The notes: generated by a model not told the origin, from the letters alone. Positions 1 to 7,246 are shown, numbered from the stretch's first letter. The stretch is DNA of 9,867 bases from UKL13-2 sp044228625 (GCA_044228625.1 JBGAUM010000119.1:1-9867), one strand, 5' to 3'. A program made the numbers and translations.

Positions 1-107
1 AAAATGCTGTCGGTCCAGTTCGCCCCACAGGCAGTAGCGCAGTCCGAGATAAGCTTGACAAGACCTGGCCGGTCTTTGCCTCGGACGGTGACGACGATTG
101 ATTTCAT
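1..107 (-). CDS. ACT-domain protein, GcvR-like (N-terminal 35 residues only, cut by window edge)
   Basis: Only the first 35 codons are in the window; the rest lies beyond position 1. The start ATG is at 107-105, with a GAGGG Shine-Dalgarno-like stretch six bases upstream. The visible protein begins MKSIVVTVRGKDRPGLVKLI and continues to a Gly-Ala-Asn-Trp segment. The pattern of a short beta strand, then G-x-DRPGLV, then a helix and G-x-NW is what I know from the first ACT domain of GcvR-like proteins (glycine cleavage system regulators) and related two-ACT-domain proteins of proteobacteria. ACT domains usually bind amino acids or mediate dimerisation. The gene lies 43 bases after aroB on the same strand and may be the last gene of the aroK-aroB unit. 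The specific ligand or target cannot be read from this fragment. The ACT assignment is fairly safe; a GcvR role is only a guess. Confidence 0.65.
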   Translation of the reverse strand, partial: MKSIVVTVRGKDRPGLVKLISDCATACGANWTDSI

Positions 108-150
108 TTGCGGCCCTCGACTGGCCTCAGTACCGGCCAAAGATTACCAG

Positions 151-1251
151 CTACTTGGAAAAATGATCGCGCAAAAACCTTTGCAAATCCTCAGATTCGG
201 CATTTTGTAAAACGGCTGCACCAATCCCCTCAAGCAGAACGAGACGGACCTTTCCATCCGCGTTCTTCTTGTCTCGTCGCATGTACGATGCGACCACGAG
301 AGGATCCAACGGCGGAGGTTCAACTGGTAGAGAAAACGATTCGAGAAGATGCCTAATCCGTTCAACATCAATTTTTTGTAGCAAGCCAAGGCGTTCTGCG
401 TATTTTGCAGCCAATACTATTCCGCAGGCGACGGCTTCCCCATGTAACCACGTTCCATAACCCAAAGCACTCTCAATGGCATGCCCAAACGTATGCCCTA
501 AATTGAGCTGCACTCGAACCCCGCGGGGATCGGACTCAAATTCGTCATGGACAACGTAGTTTGCCTTGATTTCACAGGACCGCGCTACAAGCGTGGCGAG
601 AGTTTGAGCATCTCGCCTCAGGATGGGCTCAATACTCCGTTCTATCCATTGGAGGTAGGCCGGATCATGGATCAACCCGTACTTTGCTGCTTCAGCCAGC
701 GCAGACCGGAACTCGCGGTCTGGAAGCGTTTCCAAGGTTGCAATGTCTGCGACGACAAGGGTCGGCTGATGAAATGCGCCGATCATGTTCTTGCCCAAGC
801 TGTGATTAATGGCCGTCTTTCCACCGACCGAGGAGTCAACCATGGCGAGCAGGCTTGTGGGGATTTGGACTAACGGAACCCCGCGCTGATAGGTTGCGGC
901 CGCAAAGCCCGCCATGTCGCCTATGACTCCTCCTCCGAGCGCGATCACTGTTGTTTGCCGATCGCAAAAATTTTCCAAGAGAGATCTATATATTGAATCT
1001 AACCCGTTAAGCGATTTCTCAGACTCCCCATCGGGCAGGACGATGGGGGTGACGGCAACGCCAAGAGTGCTGAGCCTTTCAGCTAAACGAACGCCATAGA
1101 TAGGCCAAATGACGTCGTTGGTCACCAATGCGGCTTGTCGCTTCGGTAGCTTCCTTGCCATCCACCCGGGTTCCAAAAGAAGTCCGCTTCCAACATGAAT
1201 CTCGTAGGGCCTTGACTTGAGGTCGACAGAAATGATGCGGGATGAATTCAT
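151..1251 (-). CDS. aroB: 3-dehydroquinate synthase AroB
   Basis: Second enzyme of the shikimate pathway: it converts DAHP to 3-dehydroquinate in the cytoplasm, using NAD+ and a divalent metal (normally Zn2+ or Co2+). The 366-residue length is normal for the family. The NAD-binding GGGVIGD is at residues 106-112, and DSSVGGKTAIN at 139-149 is a substrate and cofactor-binding segment. By alignment from memory with E. coli AroB, the three metal ligands are E187 (in LAEAAKYG), H253 (in NLGHTFGH) and H270 (in WLHGEA), so the active site looks complete. I chose the ATG at 1251 because it overlaps the aroK stop as ATGA and leaves the usual short lead before the first strand. An in-frame ATG at 1278 would add nine residues inside aroK. 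There is no well-spaced Shine-Dalgarno (GGAG sits only one base before the ATG), so translation probably depends on coupling to aroK. Confidence 0.96.
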   Translation of the reverse strand: MNSSRIISVDLKSRPYEIHVGSGLLLEPGWMARKLPKRQAALVTNDVIWPIYGVRLAERLSTLGVAVTPIVLPDGESEKSLNGLDSIYRSLLENFCDRQTTVIALGGGVIGDMAGFAAATYQRGVPLVQIPTSLLAMVDSSVGGKTAINHSLGKNMIGAFHQPTLVVADIATLETLPDREFRSALAEAAKYGLIHDPAYLQWIERSIEPILRRDAQTLATLVARSCEIKANYVVHDEFESDPRGVRVQLNLGHTFGHAIESALGYGTWLHGEAVACGIVLAAKYAERLGLLQKIDVERIRHLLESFSLPVEPPPLDPLVVASYMRRDKKNADGKVRLVLLEGIGAAVLQNAESEDLQRFLRDHFSK

Positions 1252-1823
1252 GCTCCGGACGTGGCAATTATTGAACATTGGCCGGCGCTCGGTCCTCCTT
1301 CTGGCCAGATCCCCTTTTGAATATCGAGCGCAATTTGCCTTGCGGGCCTGTTTCCGGTTGCAACTTCCATATTACAAATTGCCTTGTAAAGGGGTGCGCG
1401 ACGTTCAAACATTTCTGCAAGATTTTTTTCAATAGCGCCAGTCGCCAAGAGCGGGCGAGATTTGTCCTGTTTGACACGGCGCAACAAGGTGGTCATTGGA
1501 GTTGTCAGGTAAACGACCATTCCATGAGCGCTCATGCAATCTCGGTTTTCCTGGGCAAGGATAGACCCGCCGCCAGTGGCAATGACAGCGTGCTTGATTT
1601 CTGCCATTTGCGAAATCACTTCGGCCTCACGCCGACGAAAACCCTGCTCGCCTTCAAGTTCGAAAATTGTCGGAATATCCACGCCGGTCTTTGCCCGAAT
1701 TTGGGTATCGGTATCAAAGAAATCCCAGTTGAGCACTTGGGCGAGCGCCTTGCCAACGGTGGATTTGCCGCTACCAGGCATTCCGATCAGGAAAATTCGG
1801 TCCAATGGATTACGGTTCGACAT
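1248..1823 (-). CDS. aroK: Shikimate kinase AroK
   Basis: Cytoplasmic P-loop kinase that phosphorylates shikimate at the 3-hydroxyl with ATP, a later step of the same pathway as AroB. At 191 residues it is slightly long for a family of about 170-180. The Walker A motif GMPGSGKST is at 14-22. The DTD at 37-39 supplies the Mg/shikimate-binding acids, R63 (in GFRRRE) and GGG at 84-86 line the shikimate site, SRPLL at 122-126 is the lid region, and ERRAPLY at 140-146 is the conserved C-terminal helix. The last 15-20 residues are a glycine- and serine-containing tail beyond the usual fold. This tail carries the gene into the aroB start. The start is the ATG at 1823, where homologues begin with a short lead before the P-loop strand. 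No clear Shine-Dalgarno is visible. The gene is separated from pilQ by an intrinsic terminator, so aroK-aroB probably has its own promoter or lives on readthrough. Confidence 0.96.
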   Translation of the reverse strand: MSNRNPLDRIFLIGMPGSGKSTVGKALAQVLNWDFFDTDTQIRAKTGVDIPTIFELEGEQGFRRREAEVISQMAEIKHAVIATGGGSILAQENRDCMSAHGMVVYLTTPMTTLLRRVKQDKSRPLLATGAIEKNLAEMFERRAPLYKAICNMEVATGNRPARQIALDIQKGIWPEGGPSAGQCSIIATSGA

Positions 1824-1850
1824 ACTTGACTTGCGCTAAAAGCCTGTTCA

Positions 1851-1870
1851 AACCGCTTGAATGAGCGGTT
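1851..1870. repeat. Inverted repeat in the aroK leader
   Basis: AACCGCT and AGCGGTT form a perfect seven-base inverted repeat around a six-base loop, about 28 bases upstream of the aroK start. No run of T follows on the minus strand, so it does not look like a terminator. It could be an RNA hairpin in the aroK leader or a protein site. It has no established meaning. Confidence 0.4.
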
Positions 1871-1888
1871 CACCGGAAACGCGACTTT

Positions 1889-1903
1889 GATTTTGCCAAA
1901 ATC
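1889..1903. promoter_or_regulatory. Palindrome upstream of aroK (possible operator)
   Basis: GATTTTGCCAAAATC has six-base arms (GATTTT/AAAATC) around a three-base centre, in the gap between the pilQ terminator and aroK. A short AT-rich dyad in a 5' intergenic region is typical of a dimeric regulator site, but I cannot match it to a named regulator. TTGGCA on the minus strand, within this palindrome, resembles a -35 box. No good -10 box follows at 16-18 bases, so I do not call a promoter. Confidence 0.25.
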
Positions 1904-1930
1904 GGGCTTCGGCAACGTTGATTGCGAAAC

Positions 1931-1956
1931 AAAAAAAGCGCCCCGAAGGGCGCTTT
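1931..1956 (-). terminator. Intrinsic (rho-independent) terminator after pilQ
   Basis: Read on the minus strand, AAAGCGCCC pairs perfectly with GGGCGCTTT over nine base pairs around a TTCG tetraloop (plus-strand 1935-1956), followed by a run of seven T (1937-1931). A GC-rich stem, a stabilising UUCG loop and a U tract make this a textbook terminator, 26 bases past the pilQ stop. It should end the pilM-Q transcript and separate it from aroK-aroB. Confidence 0.93.
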
Positions 1957-1981
1957 GAACAATTCACCCTATGTCGAGTGG

Positions 1982-4099
1982 TCAACGTAGCGTCAACTGT
2001 TCCTTGATGATGCGTGGCGTAATGAAAATCAGAAGCTCTGTCTTGTCTTGTTGTTTTTGAGTCTTCTTGAAGAAGTTACCCAATATTGGAATATCGCCGA
2101 GGAAAGGAACTTTCGTCACGTCGGTGCGGGTCGTCTGCTCAAAAATTCCGCCTAATACCGCTGTTTCGCCATTCTCCACGAGGACCGAGGTCTTGACCGT
2201 CTTCGTATCGATCGACGGAACTGACCCGCCCGGGGTCGCGACAATTTGACCTACCGAGTCCTTCTTGATGTCCAAATCCATCAAAATCTTGTCGTCCGGG
2301 GTAATCTGCGGGGTGACGTCCAAAGACAGGATCGCAGGCTTAAACTGAACCGTAATACCACCGCTGAGCGCTTGGGTGGTATAGGGAATCTCCGTTCCTT
2401 GAGTGATCGTGGCTTTCTTTTTGTCGGGCGCAATGATGCGCGGGCTGGATACTACCTTGCCTCGCCCGTCCGATTCCAAAGCCGACAGTTCAAGCTCAAC
2501 CAGATTTCCGTTCGCAATATTGAGAATGTTCATTCCTAGCGAACCGGCCGCATTCGAGACAGGAAGATTCACAGCAATTGGCGTATCTGCAGAGAGCGGG
2601 GTGCTGCCCGCCGAAATACGGTGCGCATTGTCAATGTTGCCTGCAATACCGAAATTTCTTCCGCTGCGGTAAGCGCCCGCTGCGACATTGAATTTGGCGC
2701 CAAGTTGAGAACCCCACTTGTCATCGGCAATCACGATTCGCGCCTCAATCATTACTTGTCGGACAGGCACATCCAACTGTGCGACAAGCCGGCGAATTTC
2801 ATCAAGCTTGCTCGACGTATCATTGACGAAAAGCGTATTTGTCCGGACATCAGCAGTCGCACTACCGCGTTTCGACAAGATTCGCTGATCCTTGTCGGAA
2901 ATCAACGAGCGGACATCGCCGGCCTTGGTGTAGGACAACTGAAAACTCTCCGTCCGCAACGGTTCCAGTTCGAGGATTTGCTGGTTAGCCTCGAGGGCAA
3001 GCTTTTCCTTCGCAGCCAATTCATCAGCCGGGGCTATCCAGACGACATTGCCCGTCTTGCGGCTGCCGAGTCCCTTGGCCTGCTTGATGATATCCAGCGC
3101 CTGATCCCACGGCACATCTTTCAACCTCAGCGTCAAGCTTCCGCCGACTGAATCGCTCGTGACAATATTGAGCCCCGTAAAATCTGCAATGACTTGCAGC
3201 ACGGCACGCACTTCCACGTTTTGAAAATTCAGCGAGAGTTTCTCCCCGCCGTAGCCGACTACACCAGGGACCATCTTGTTGGGATCTTCCTTCAGCGGCT
3301 TGACCTCCACAATGAACTGCGTGTCTGTCTGATACGCCGAATATTCCCAAAGCCCTTTGGGCTCAATGACCAAGCGCGAATTCGCGCCTTGATCGAGGAC
3401 ATCCACATATTTCACTGGTGTCGCAAAATCGCCAACGTCGAGGCGGCGCACCAAGTTTTTCGGGACCGACGTGTTGATCAAGTCAACAATGACGGAGGTG
3501 CCCTGGCGACGAATGTCGATGCCTGTCGAGGCAGACGACAAGTCCACAATTACACGCCCCTCGCCCGAGAGGCCGCGACGAAAGTCAATGTCACGGACAC
3601 CATGACGCTGCGCCGTGCTTGCCACAGCTTCTGCAAACTTGGTGACCGGCTGGGCGTCCTTTAAGGCACTTTGGACACCGGCGTCGACAGTGACGATCAG
3701 CGCTTTCCCGTCCAGCGCCGTCGAATAGTTCAAGCTGCGCGAGAGATTCACAACGAGGCGCGTACGACCTGACCCTTCCGCAACGCTCACTGACCGTACG
3801 TCGCCCTCGGCCACTTCGACAGTATTTTTGCCGAGACCGTTGGAGACACCGGGCAAATCAATTGCAATTCTTGCGGGATTGGTGACCGCAAATCCAGGAG
3901 GAGCGCTGGCCAATGCATCTTTAAAGTTGGCGCGGATAAGCACTTTCCCGCCTTGCAAAGTCGAGGTACTGATGGACTCAAGTACATTTCCCGCCTGTGC
4001 GAACGCGTTGGCCGCAAACATGCCGACAAACGCGACCAAGGATGCCGCGAAACTTGCGACATTTTTTCGATTCGTGACAGCGGCTTGTAGTGTGTACAT
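1982..4099 (-). CDS. pilQ: Type IV pilus secretin PilQ
   Basis: Outer-membrane secretin that forms the multimeric channel through which the type IV pilus leaves the cell. The 705 residues start with a Lys/Arg-containing N-terminus and a hydrophobic segment ending in A-N-A-F-A-Q-A near residue 35, a Sec signal peptide with an AxA-type cleavage site. Two AMIN domains follow (about 40-137 and 168-268), which bind peptidoglycan in this family. Then come a secretin/TonB short N-terminal domain (about 289-340), a second N-domain (about 385-445) and the C-terminal secretin barrel (about 535-700). The secretin signature VPFLGDIPILG is at 664-674. Homologues are commonly about 700 residues. The ATG at 4099 overlaps the pilP stop by one base (TGATG). 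A GTG one codon earlier (4102) is also possible. An AGGGGG stretch about ten bases upstream can serve as the ribosome site. It is last in the pilM-Q operon and followed by the 1931-1956 terminator. Confidence 0.97.
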   Translation of the reverse strand: MYTLQAAVTNRKNVASFAASLVAFVGMFAANAFAQAGNVLESISTSTLQGGKVLIRANFKDALASAPPGFAVTNPARIAIDLPGVSNGLGKNTVEVAEGDVRSVSVAEGSGRTRLVVNLSRSLNYSTALDGKALIVTVDAGVQSALKDAQPVTKFAEAVASTAQRHGVRDIDFRRGLSGEGRVIVDLSSASTGIDIRRQGTSVIVDLINTSVPKNLVRRLDVGDFATPVKYVDVLDQGANSRLVIEPKGLWEYSAYQTDTQFIVEVKPLKEDPNKMVPGVVGYGGEKLSLNFQNVEVRAVLQVIADFTGLNIVTSDSVGGSLTLRLKDVPWDQALDIIKQAKGLGSRKTGNVVWIAPADELAAKEKLALEANQQILELEPLRTESFQLSYTKAGDVRSLISDKDQRILSKRGSATADVRTNTLFVNDTSSKLDEIRRLVAQLDVPVRQVMIEARIVIADDKWGSQLGAKFNVAAGAYRSGRNFGIAGNIDNAHRISAGSTPLSADTPIAVNLPVSNAAGSLGMNILNIANGNLVELELSALESDGRGKVVSSPRIIAPDKKKATITQGTEIPYTTQALSGGITVQFKPAILSLDVTPQITPDDKILMDLDIKKDSVGQIVATPGGSVPSIDTKTVKTSVLVENGETAVLGGIFEQTTRTDVTKVPFLGDIPILGNFFKKTQKQQDKTELLIFITPRIIKEQLTLR

Positions 4100-4632
4100 C
4101 ACGGTTTGCCCCCTACATTTCCTTCGAGAAGCGGCAGTACGCTTTGGCGTTCAGTCCAATCGCCGGCCGTGTCTTGAACGATTTCCTTGAGTTTGATTTC
4201 GGTATCAGTGATTTCGGTAATTAGCCCAAAGTTCTGGCCCAGGTAGTTGCCCTTTTTCACGCGATACAACGTTTTTTCCGCACGGACCAGACCGTACATT
4301 TCTCCCGCCTGCGAAAGTGTTCCCACCATTTTCAGTTGCTCAAGCGGAAATGCCTCCAATGGTTCCTTTCGTCGATTGAGGTCAGGGGCCAGCCCGCTCG
4401 AGTCATTTTGCTTGACTGCCAGTTTTCTGGGCTTAAACGGATCTGGAAGGTCAAACCCATCATACGCAAACTGACTGATAGGCTTCACTTGAGGCAATGG
4501 TTCGATCTTTCGCGGGGTGTTCTTGTCGGAGTCCTTGATGAATTGCTTGATATCCCCGTGACCTTCCCCGCAGCCACTGACCAACCCGGCAAGGATTGAC
4601 AAGGTTACGATGGCATGAAGGCGATTGTTCAT
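4099..4632 (-). CDS. pilP: Type IV pilus assembly lipoprotein PilP
   Basis: Inner-membrane lipoprotein whose periplasmic domain links the PilN/PilO dimer to the periplasmic part of PilQ. The 177 residues begin with a lipoprotein signal peptide. The lipobox VSGC places the lipidated cysteine at residue 21. A flexible, proline- and charge-rich linker (about 22-95) contains the conserved LPDPFKPRK segment (62-70). A compact beta domain covers about 96-170, with the family pattern LEQLKMVGTL, then VKKGNYLGQNFG and I-T-E-I. Length is normal for PilP. The start ATG overlaps the pilO stop by one base (TAATG), with GGAGG six bases upstream, so translation is coupled. The only missing evidence is a direct alignment. 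Confidence 0.95.
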   Translation of the reverse strand: MNNRLHAIVTLSILAGLVSGCGEGHGDIKQFIKDSDKNTPRKIEPLPQVKPISQFAYDGFDLPDPFKPRKLAVKQNDSSGLAPDLNRRKEPLEAFPLEQLKMVGTLSQAGEMYGLVRAEKTLYRVKKGNYLGQNFGLITEITDTEIKLKEIVQDTAGDWTERQSVLPLLEGNVGGKP

Positions 4633-5276
4633 TATTTGCCTCCAGCAGGTTTGGCAGCAGCTTTAGCTGTCTTACGCTGGGCCGCAACCTCTTCAGGGTC
4701 CAGATATCGGTAGGTCTTTGCGATGGCTTCCATCGTCAAACTACCGTCTCTCGCAGTTGCAACCGCGAGGTCATTCAACAACACGATTCTTGGCAGTTTT
4801 GACACATCGCTGGCAAAAGCTCCCAAGTCATGGTAGTTACCATTGACTTTCAGGTTGATCGGACGCTCAGCATAAAACTCAGTCATCGTTTCCTTTTCGG
4901 CCGGCTTGAAAAGGTCAAATTGCAAGCCTCGCCCCAAGCCTGCTTGATTGATATCAATCAGCAGCGCATCCATTTCCGAACGAGTCGGCAATTGCTTGAG
5001 CAAGGCGCCAAACGACTGCTCAATTTCGGTGCGTTGCTGTTTGTAGTCCTCCAGGTTTACAGCCAATTTCTTTTTCTCAATGAAAGTGGCCTTGAGGTCT
5101 GCCTCTTTTCTTTCTAGCTGTGCCCGTTCGTCAAGCTGGGTTTGGTAGAACACGACATACGCGATCCCAAGGATGGCAATGAAGATAATGACCAGCGCGG
5201 CGATCTTGATTGGCCATGGCCAGTTCCCCGGATTCTTAGTATCCAGCTGCTTGAGTTCGTCGAGGAAGTTTTTCAT
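4632..5276 (-). CDS. pilO: Type IV pilus inner-membrane alignment protein PilO
   Basis: Bitopic inner-membrane protein that dimerises with PilN and binds PilP, forming the periplasmic alignment complex of the pilus machine. The 214 residues have a short cytoplasmic lead, one membrane segment at about 23-44, a charged coiled coil at about 46-92 and the ferredoxin-like periplasmic domain at about 100-192. The motif LLIDINQAGLGRGLQFDLFK (105-124) is typical of PilO. The last 20 residues are a Lys/Ala-rich tail. The start overlaps the pilN stop as ATGA and has a good GGGGAGG ribosome site about eight bases upstream. Confidence 0.95.
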   Translation of the reverse strand: MKNFLDELKQLDTKNPGNWPWPIKIAALVIIFIAILGIAYVVFYQTQLDERAQLERKEADLKATFIEKKKLAVNLEDYKQQRTEIEQSFGALLKQLPTRSEMDALLIDINQAGLGRGLQFDLFKPAEKETMTEFYAERPINLKVNGNYHDLGAFASDVSKLPRIVLLNDLAVATARDGSLTMEAIAKTYRYLDPEEVAAQRKTAKAAAKPAGGK

Positions 5277-5884
5277 GCTTTCGCCTCCCCGGCCTTTGCG
5301 GGAGCGGGCTTCTTGCCACCGCCTTTACCGTCTTCCGGTTTTGCGCGCTTGATGACGAAGTCCATGCTGAATTCGTTAACCCGAAGACTATTAAGGGTAA
5401 CCGCCTTGATTTCCAGAAGATTTGGACTCTCAAGGTAAGGCGACGCTTCAATATTGCGCATAAAGGCAGAAACGCGCGCGTTTGATTGGGCGTACCCGGT
5501 AACGTTTACTTTCGGCCCCGTTTGCTTGATCGACTTCAGATAAAGCCCTTCAGGCAACTGTCTCAAAAGTTGGTCGAGCAACTGGACGGGTTCTGCGCGT
5601 CCACTCTGAAGATTTTCGACCACCTGTTTCTTTGCCAAGAGATTTGCTGTCTCTTCGCGGATCTTTTTGATCTCCTCGATTTGCTTTTCAAGCTTCGCAA
5701 TTTCGTCAGTCCAGAGCTTGTTTCTGCTCTCCTGATTTGCTTTTTGCTGTTCAAGTACAAACCAAAGCATACCCGCAACCGCAAGACCAACAATGGCGGA
5801 AAAGCCCGCAAGAATCGCGAACTGTTTCTGCCGCGCACGGCGCTTTTCCTCGCGGTGCGGCAGGAGGTTGATGCGCATCATCAT
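5273..5884 (-). CDS. pilN: Type IV pilus inner-membrane assembly protein PilN
   Basis: Bitopic inner-membrane partner of PilO; its cytoplasmic N-terminus binds PilM. The 203 residues open with MMMRINLLPHREEKRR, containing the INLLP motif (5-9) that docks into PilM. They continue with a membrane segment at about 24-44, a charged coiled coil at about 46-92, and a periplasmic ferredoxin-like domain at about 98-180 with PEGLYLKSI and VNVTGYAQSNARV. The C-terminus (183-203) is a Gly/Lys/Pro/Ala-rich, probably disordered tail. Three consecutive ATG codons could start it. The first (5884) overlaps the pilM stop as ATGA and sits eight bases from an AGGAGG, so it is preferred. Confidence 0.96.
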   Translation of the reverse strand: MMMRINLLPHREEKRRARQKQFAILAGFSAIVGLAVAGMLWFVLEQQKANQESRNKLWTDEIAKLEKQIEEIKKIREETANLLAKKQVVENLQSGRAEPVQLLDQLLRQLPEGLYLKSIKQTGPKVNVTGYAQSNARVSAFMRNIEASPYLESPNLLEIKAVTLNSLRVNEFSMDFVIKRAKPEDGKGGGKKPAPAKAGEAKA

Positions 5885-6975
5885 GGATCAAACCTCCTCA
5901 TAGCCAGCCCACATGCCACCATGAGTGCCGGGGCGTCTATGGTCAACTGTCTAGGCTTGATCTTGGGTGATAGCGCCATATTGGCAAATGGATTCGCGAC
6001 CAAGGTATGCACTTGGGTACGCTGGGCCACCATTTCTTCAAGCCCGTCCAGCATAGCGCAGCCGCCGGCCAAAAGCACATGGTCGACCTTGCTGAATTGC
6101 GTGGATGTAAAGAAAAACTGCAATGCACGCGATATTTCGAGCACCACCTTTTCATTGAAAGGCTGCAAGACGTCGGCGTGATAGTTTTCCGGCAACCCAC
6201 CACCCTTCTTGGCGACTTCAGCCTCTTCGAGCGGCATGCCAAACTGGCGCGAAATATCCTGGGTCAACTGATATCCGCCAAGCTGCTGTTCACGGGAATA
6301 AACCTGTTGGTCCTCGTGCATCACCGACACGCGCGTGGTTTGCGCTCCAATGGCGACGATAGCCGTCACGTCCTTGTCTTCAATCCCCGTCGCGGCACCC
6401 TTAATCATGTCGAACGCCGCGAGCGCGGCGTAGGACTCGACGTCCATCACAACCGTTTTGAGGCCTGCAGCCTCCGCTACAGCCTGCCGATCCTCAATTT
6501 TTTCTTTGCGGGACGCGGCAATCAGTACCTCAACCTCTTCTTCGTTATTGGGTGCTGGCCCGATGACTTGGAAGTCGAGATTGACCTCGTCCAAGCTGAA
6601 CGGAATGTACTGATTGGCCTCTGATTGGACTTGAAATTCCATGTCCTCTTCGCGCTGGTCGGCGGCCAAAAGCACCTTCTTGGTGATGACGGCAGACGCA
6701 GGCAGCGCCAGCGCAACGTTCTTAATGCGCGTGCCAAGCTGCTTGTGCGCGCGTTTCATCGCCTCGCCCGCTGCCTCGATGTTCGCAATATTGCCGTCTG
6801 TGACCGTATCTTTCGGCAACGGCTCAATCACATAGCGTTCAACGCCATAGAGCCCTTTGCCTCGATCAACGATCTCGACCATCTTGATGTAGGACGAACT
6901 GATGTCCACACCAATCAACGGTGGCGTCTTGGCACTGAGGAACTCGAAATTGGATGCCAGCTTTTCGATCAACAT
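5881..6975 (-). CDS. pilM: Type IV pilus actin-like assembly protein PilM
   Basis: Cytoplasmic, FtsA/actin-like protein that binds nucleotide and the N-terminus of PilN, linking the pilus alignment complex to the cytoplasmic face. The 364-residue length is normal. The phosphate-1 loop IGVDISSSYIKMVE is at 21-34, the second phosphate loop region AIVAIGAQTTRVSV at 205-218, and the adenosine motif LLAGGCAMLDGL at 301-312. VANPFANMAL and the C-terminal DAPALMVACGLAMRRFDP match PilM of Pseudomonas closely, as I remember it. In the second phosphate loop the family's usual Asp (VDIGA) is Ala208 here. The ATG at 6975 is chosen because the protein then starts a few residues before the first conserved strand. 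An in-frame ATG at 7038 would add 21 residues unlike the family and sits almost on the predicted transcription start. No ideal Shine-Dalgarno is visible (AGGGG lies about 14 bases upstream). First gene of the operon. Confidence 0.96.
   Translation of the reverse strand: MLIEKLASNFEFLSAKTPPLIGVDISSSYIKMVEIVDRGKGLYGVERYVIEPLPKDTVTDGNIANIEAAGEAMKRAHKQLGTRIKNVALALPASAVITKKVLLAADQREEDMEFQVQSEANQYIPFSLDEVNLDFQVIGPAPNNEEEVEVLIAASRKEKIEDRQAVAEAAGLKTVVMDVESYAALAAFDMIKGAATGIEDKDVTAIVAIGAQTTRVSVMHEDQQVYSREQQLGGYQLTQDISRQFGMPLEEAEVAKKGGGLPENYHADVLQPFNEKVVLEISRALQFFFTSTQFSKVDHVLLAGGCAMLDGLEEMVAQRTQVHTLVANPFANMALSPKIKPRQLTIDAPALMVACGLAMRRFDP
5893..5898 (-). promoter_or_regulatory. Shine-Dalgarno site of pilN
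   Basis: AGGAGG on the minus strand, eight bases before the first of three consecutive ATG codons of pilN and inside the end of pilM. It favours the first ATG (5884) as the start and suggests that PilN is translated well within the coupled operon. Confidence 0.7.
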
Positions 6976-7048
6976 GGTATCTGCCCGGCCCCTAAAATGA
7001 ATCGCGCAAAGAGCATGAAGGCTGCCCGTAGCGCACAATTTACATTAA

Positions 7049-7077
7049 ATCCTAGCAACAAGCTATGGACGTGTAAA
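7049..7077 (-). promoter_or_regulatory. Candidate sigma70 promoter of the pilM-Q operon
   Basis: On the minus strand TTTACA (7077-7072, five of six matches to TTGACA), a 17-base spacer and TAGGAT (7054-7049, four of six matches to TATAAT). Transcription would start near 7042, giving a leader of about 66 bases before the pilM ATG. Spacing is ideal and no better pair was seen in the pilM-mrcA gap. It is a prediction by eye only. Confidence 0.5.
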
Positions 7078-7211
7078 GCATTTTCTTGCGAAGCTCGAAA
7101 CCACTTTAATATTCCTCGCGCAATTTGTCATCCGTCAGTTGACGCGCGATGGGCCGCGTTCTTGTCATTTTTCTGCCCCTTTGACCCACAAGGGCGACCG
7201 CATCCCCCCCA

Positions 7212-7217
7212 TATAAT
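7212..7217 (+). promoter_or_regulatory. Candidate -10 box of mrcA
   Basis: A perfect TATAAT lies 29 bases before the mrcA start, predicting a transcript start near 7224. No recognisable -35 box lies 16-19 bases upstream; the nearest TTGACC (7181-7186) is 25 bases away. Promoter strength is therefore uncertain, or an activator may be needed. Confidence 0.45.
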
Positions 7218-7222
7218 GCGCC

Positions 7223-7236
7223 GTTTCATACGAAAC
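7223..7236. repeat. Small dyad at the mrcA transcript start
   Basis: GTTTCATACGAAAC has five-base arms around a four-base loop. It lies directly over the predicted transcription start and 10 bases before the mrcA ATG. It could be a short 5' mRNA hairpin or an operator; it could also be chance. Confidence 0.25.
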
Positions 7237-7246
7237 ATCTATTGAA

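Noticed and set aside
122..139. TGGCC/GGCCA dyad between aroB and the ACT gene as a terminator
   Set aside because: The stem is only five base pairs with an eight-base loop and no T run on either strand.
1278..1829. 183-codon plus-strand open frame
   Set aside because: It is antisense to aroK along nearly its whole length, and aroK has every expected catalytic motif. There is no independent support.
2621..3151. 176-codon plus-strand open frame within pilQ
   Set aside because: It is antisense to the N-domains of pilQ, with no recognisable domain and no promoter or ribosome site of its own.
5486..6624. Long plus-strand open frames of 231 and 205 codons
   Set aside because: They are antisense to pilN and pilM, both of which are clearly coding. 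The translations show no family-like pattern and no ribosome sites.
7120..7133. Sigma54-type promoter for pilM (GG, ten bases, GC on the minus strand, with TTGC)
   Set aside because: Only GG and TTGC match; the rest of the -24 element does not fit TGGCAC. pilM operons are not generally sigma54-dependent, unlike pilA. The sigma70-like pair at 7049-7077 is better and closer.
6625..7245. 206-codon plus-strand open frame just upstream of mrcA
   Set aside because: It is mostly antisense to pilM, has no recognisable domain, and its 3' end runs through the divergent promoter region. It is a shadow of pilM codon usage.
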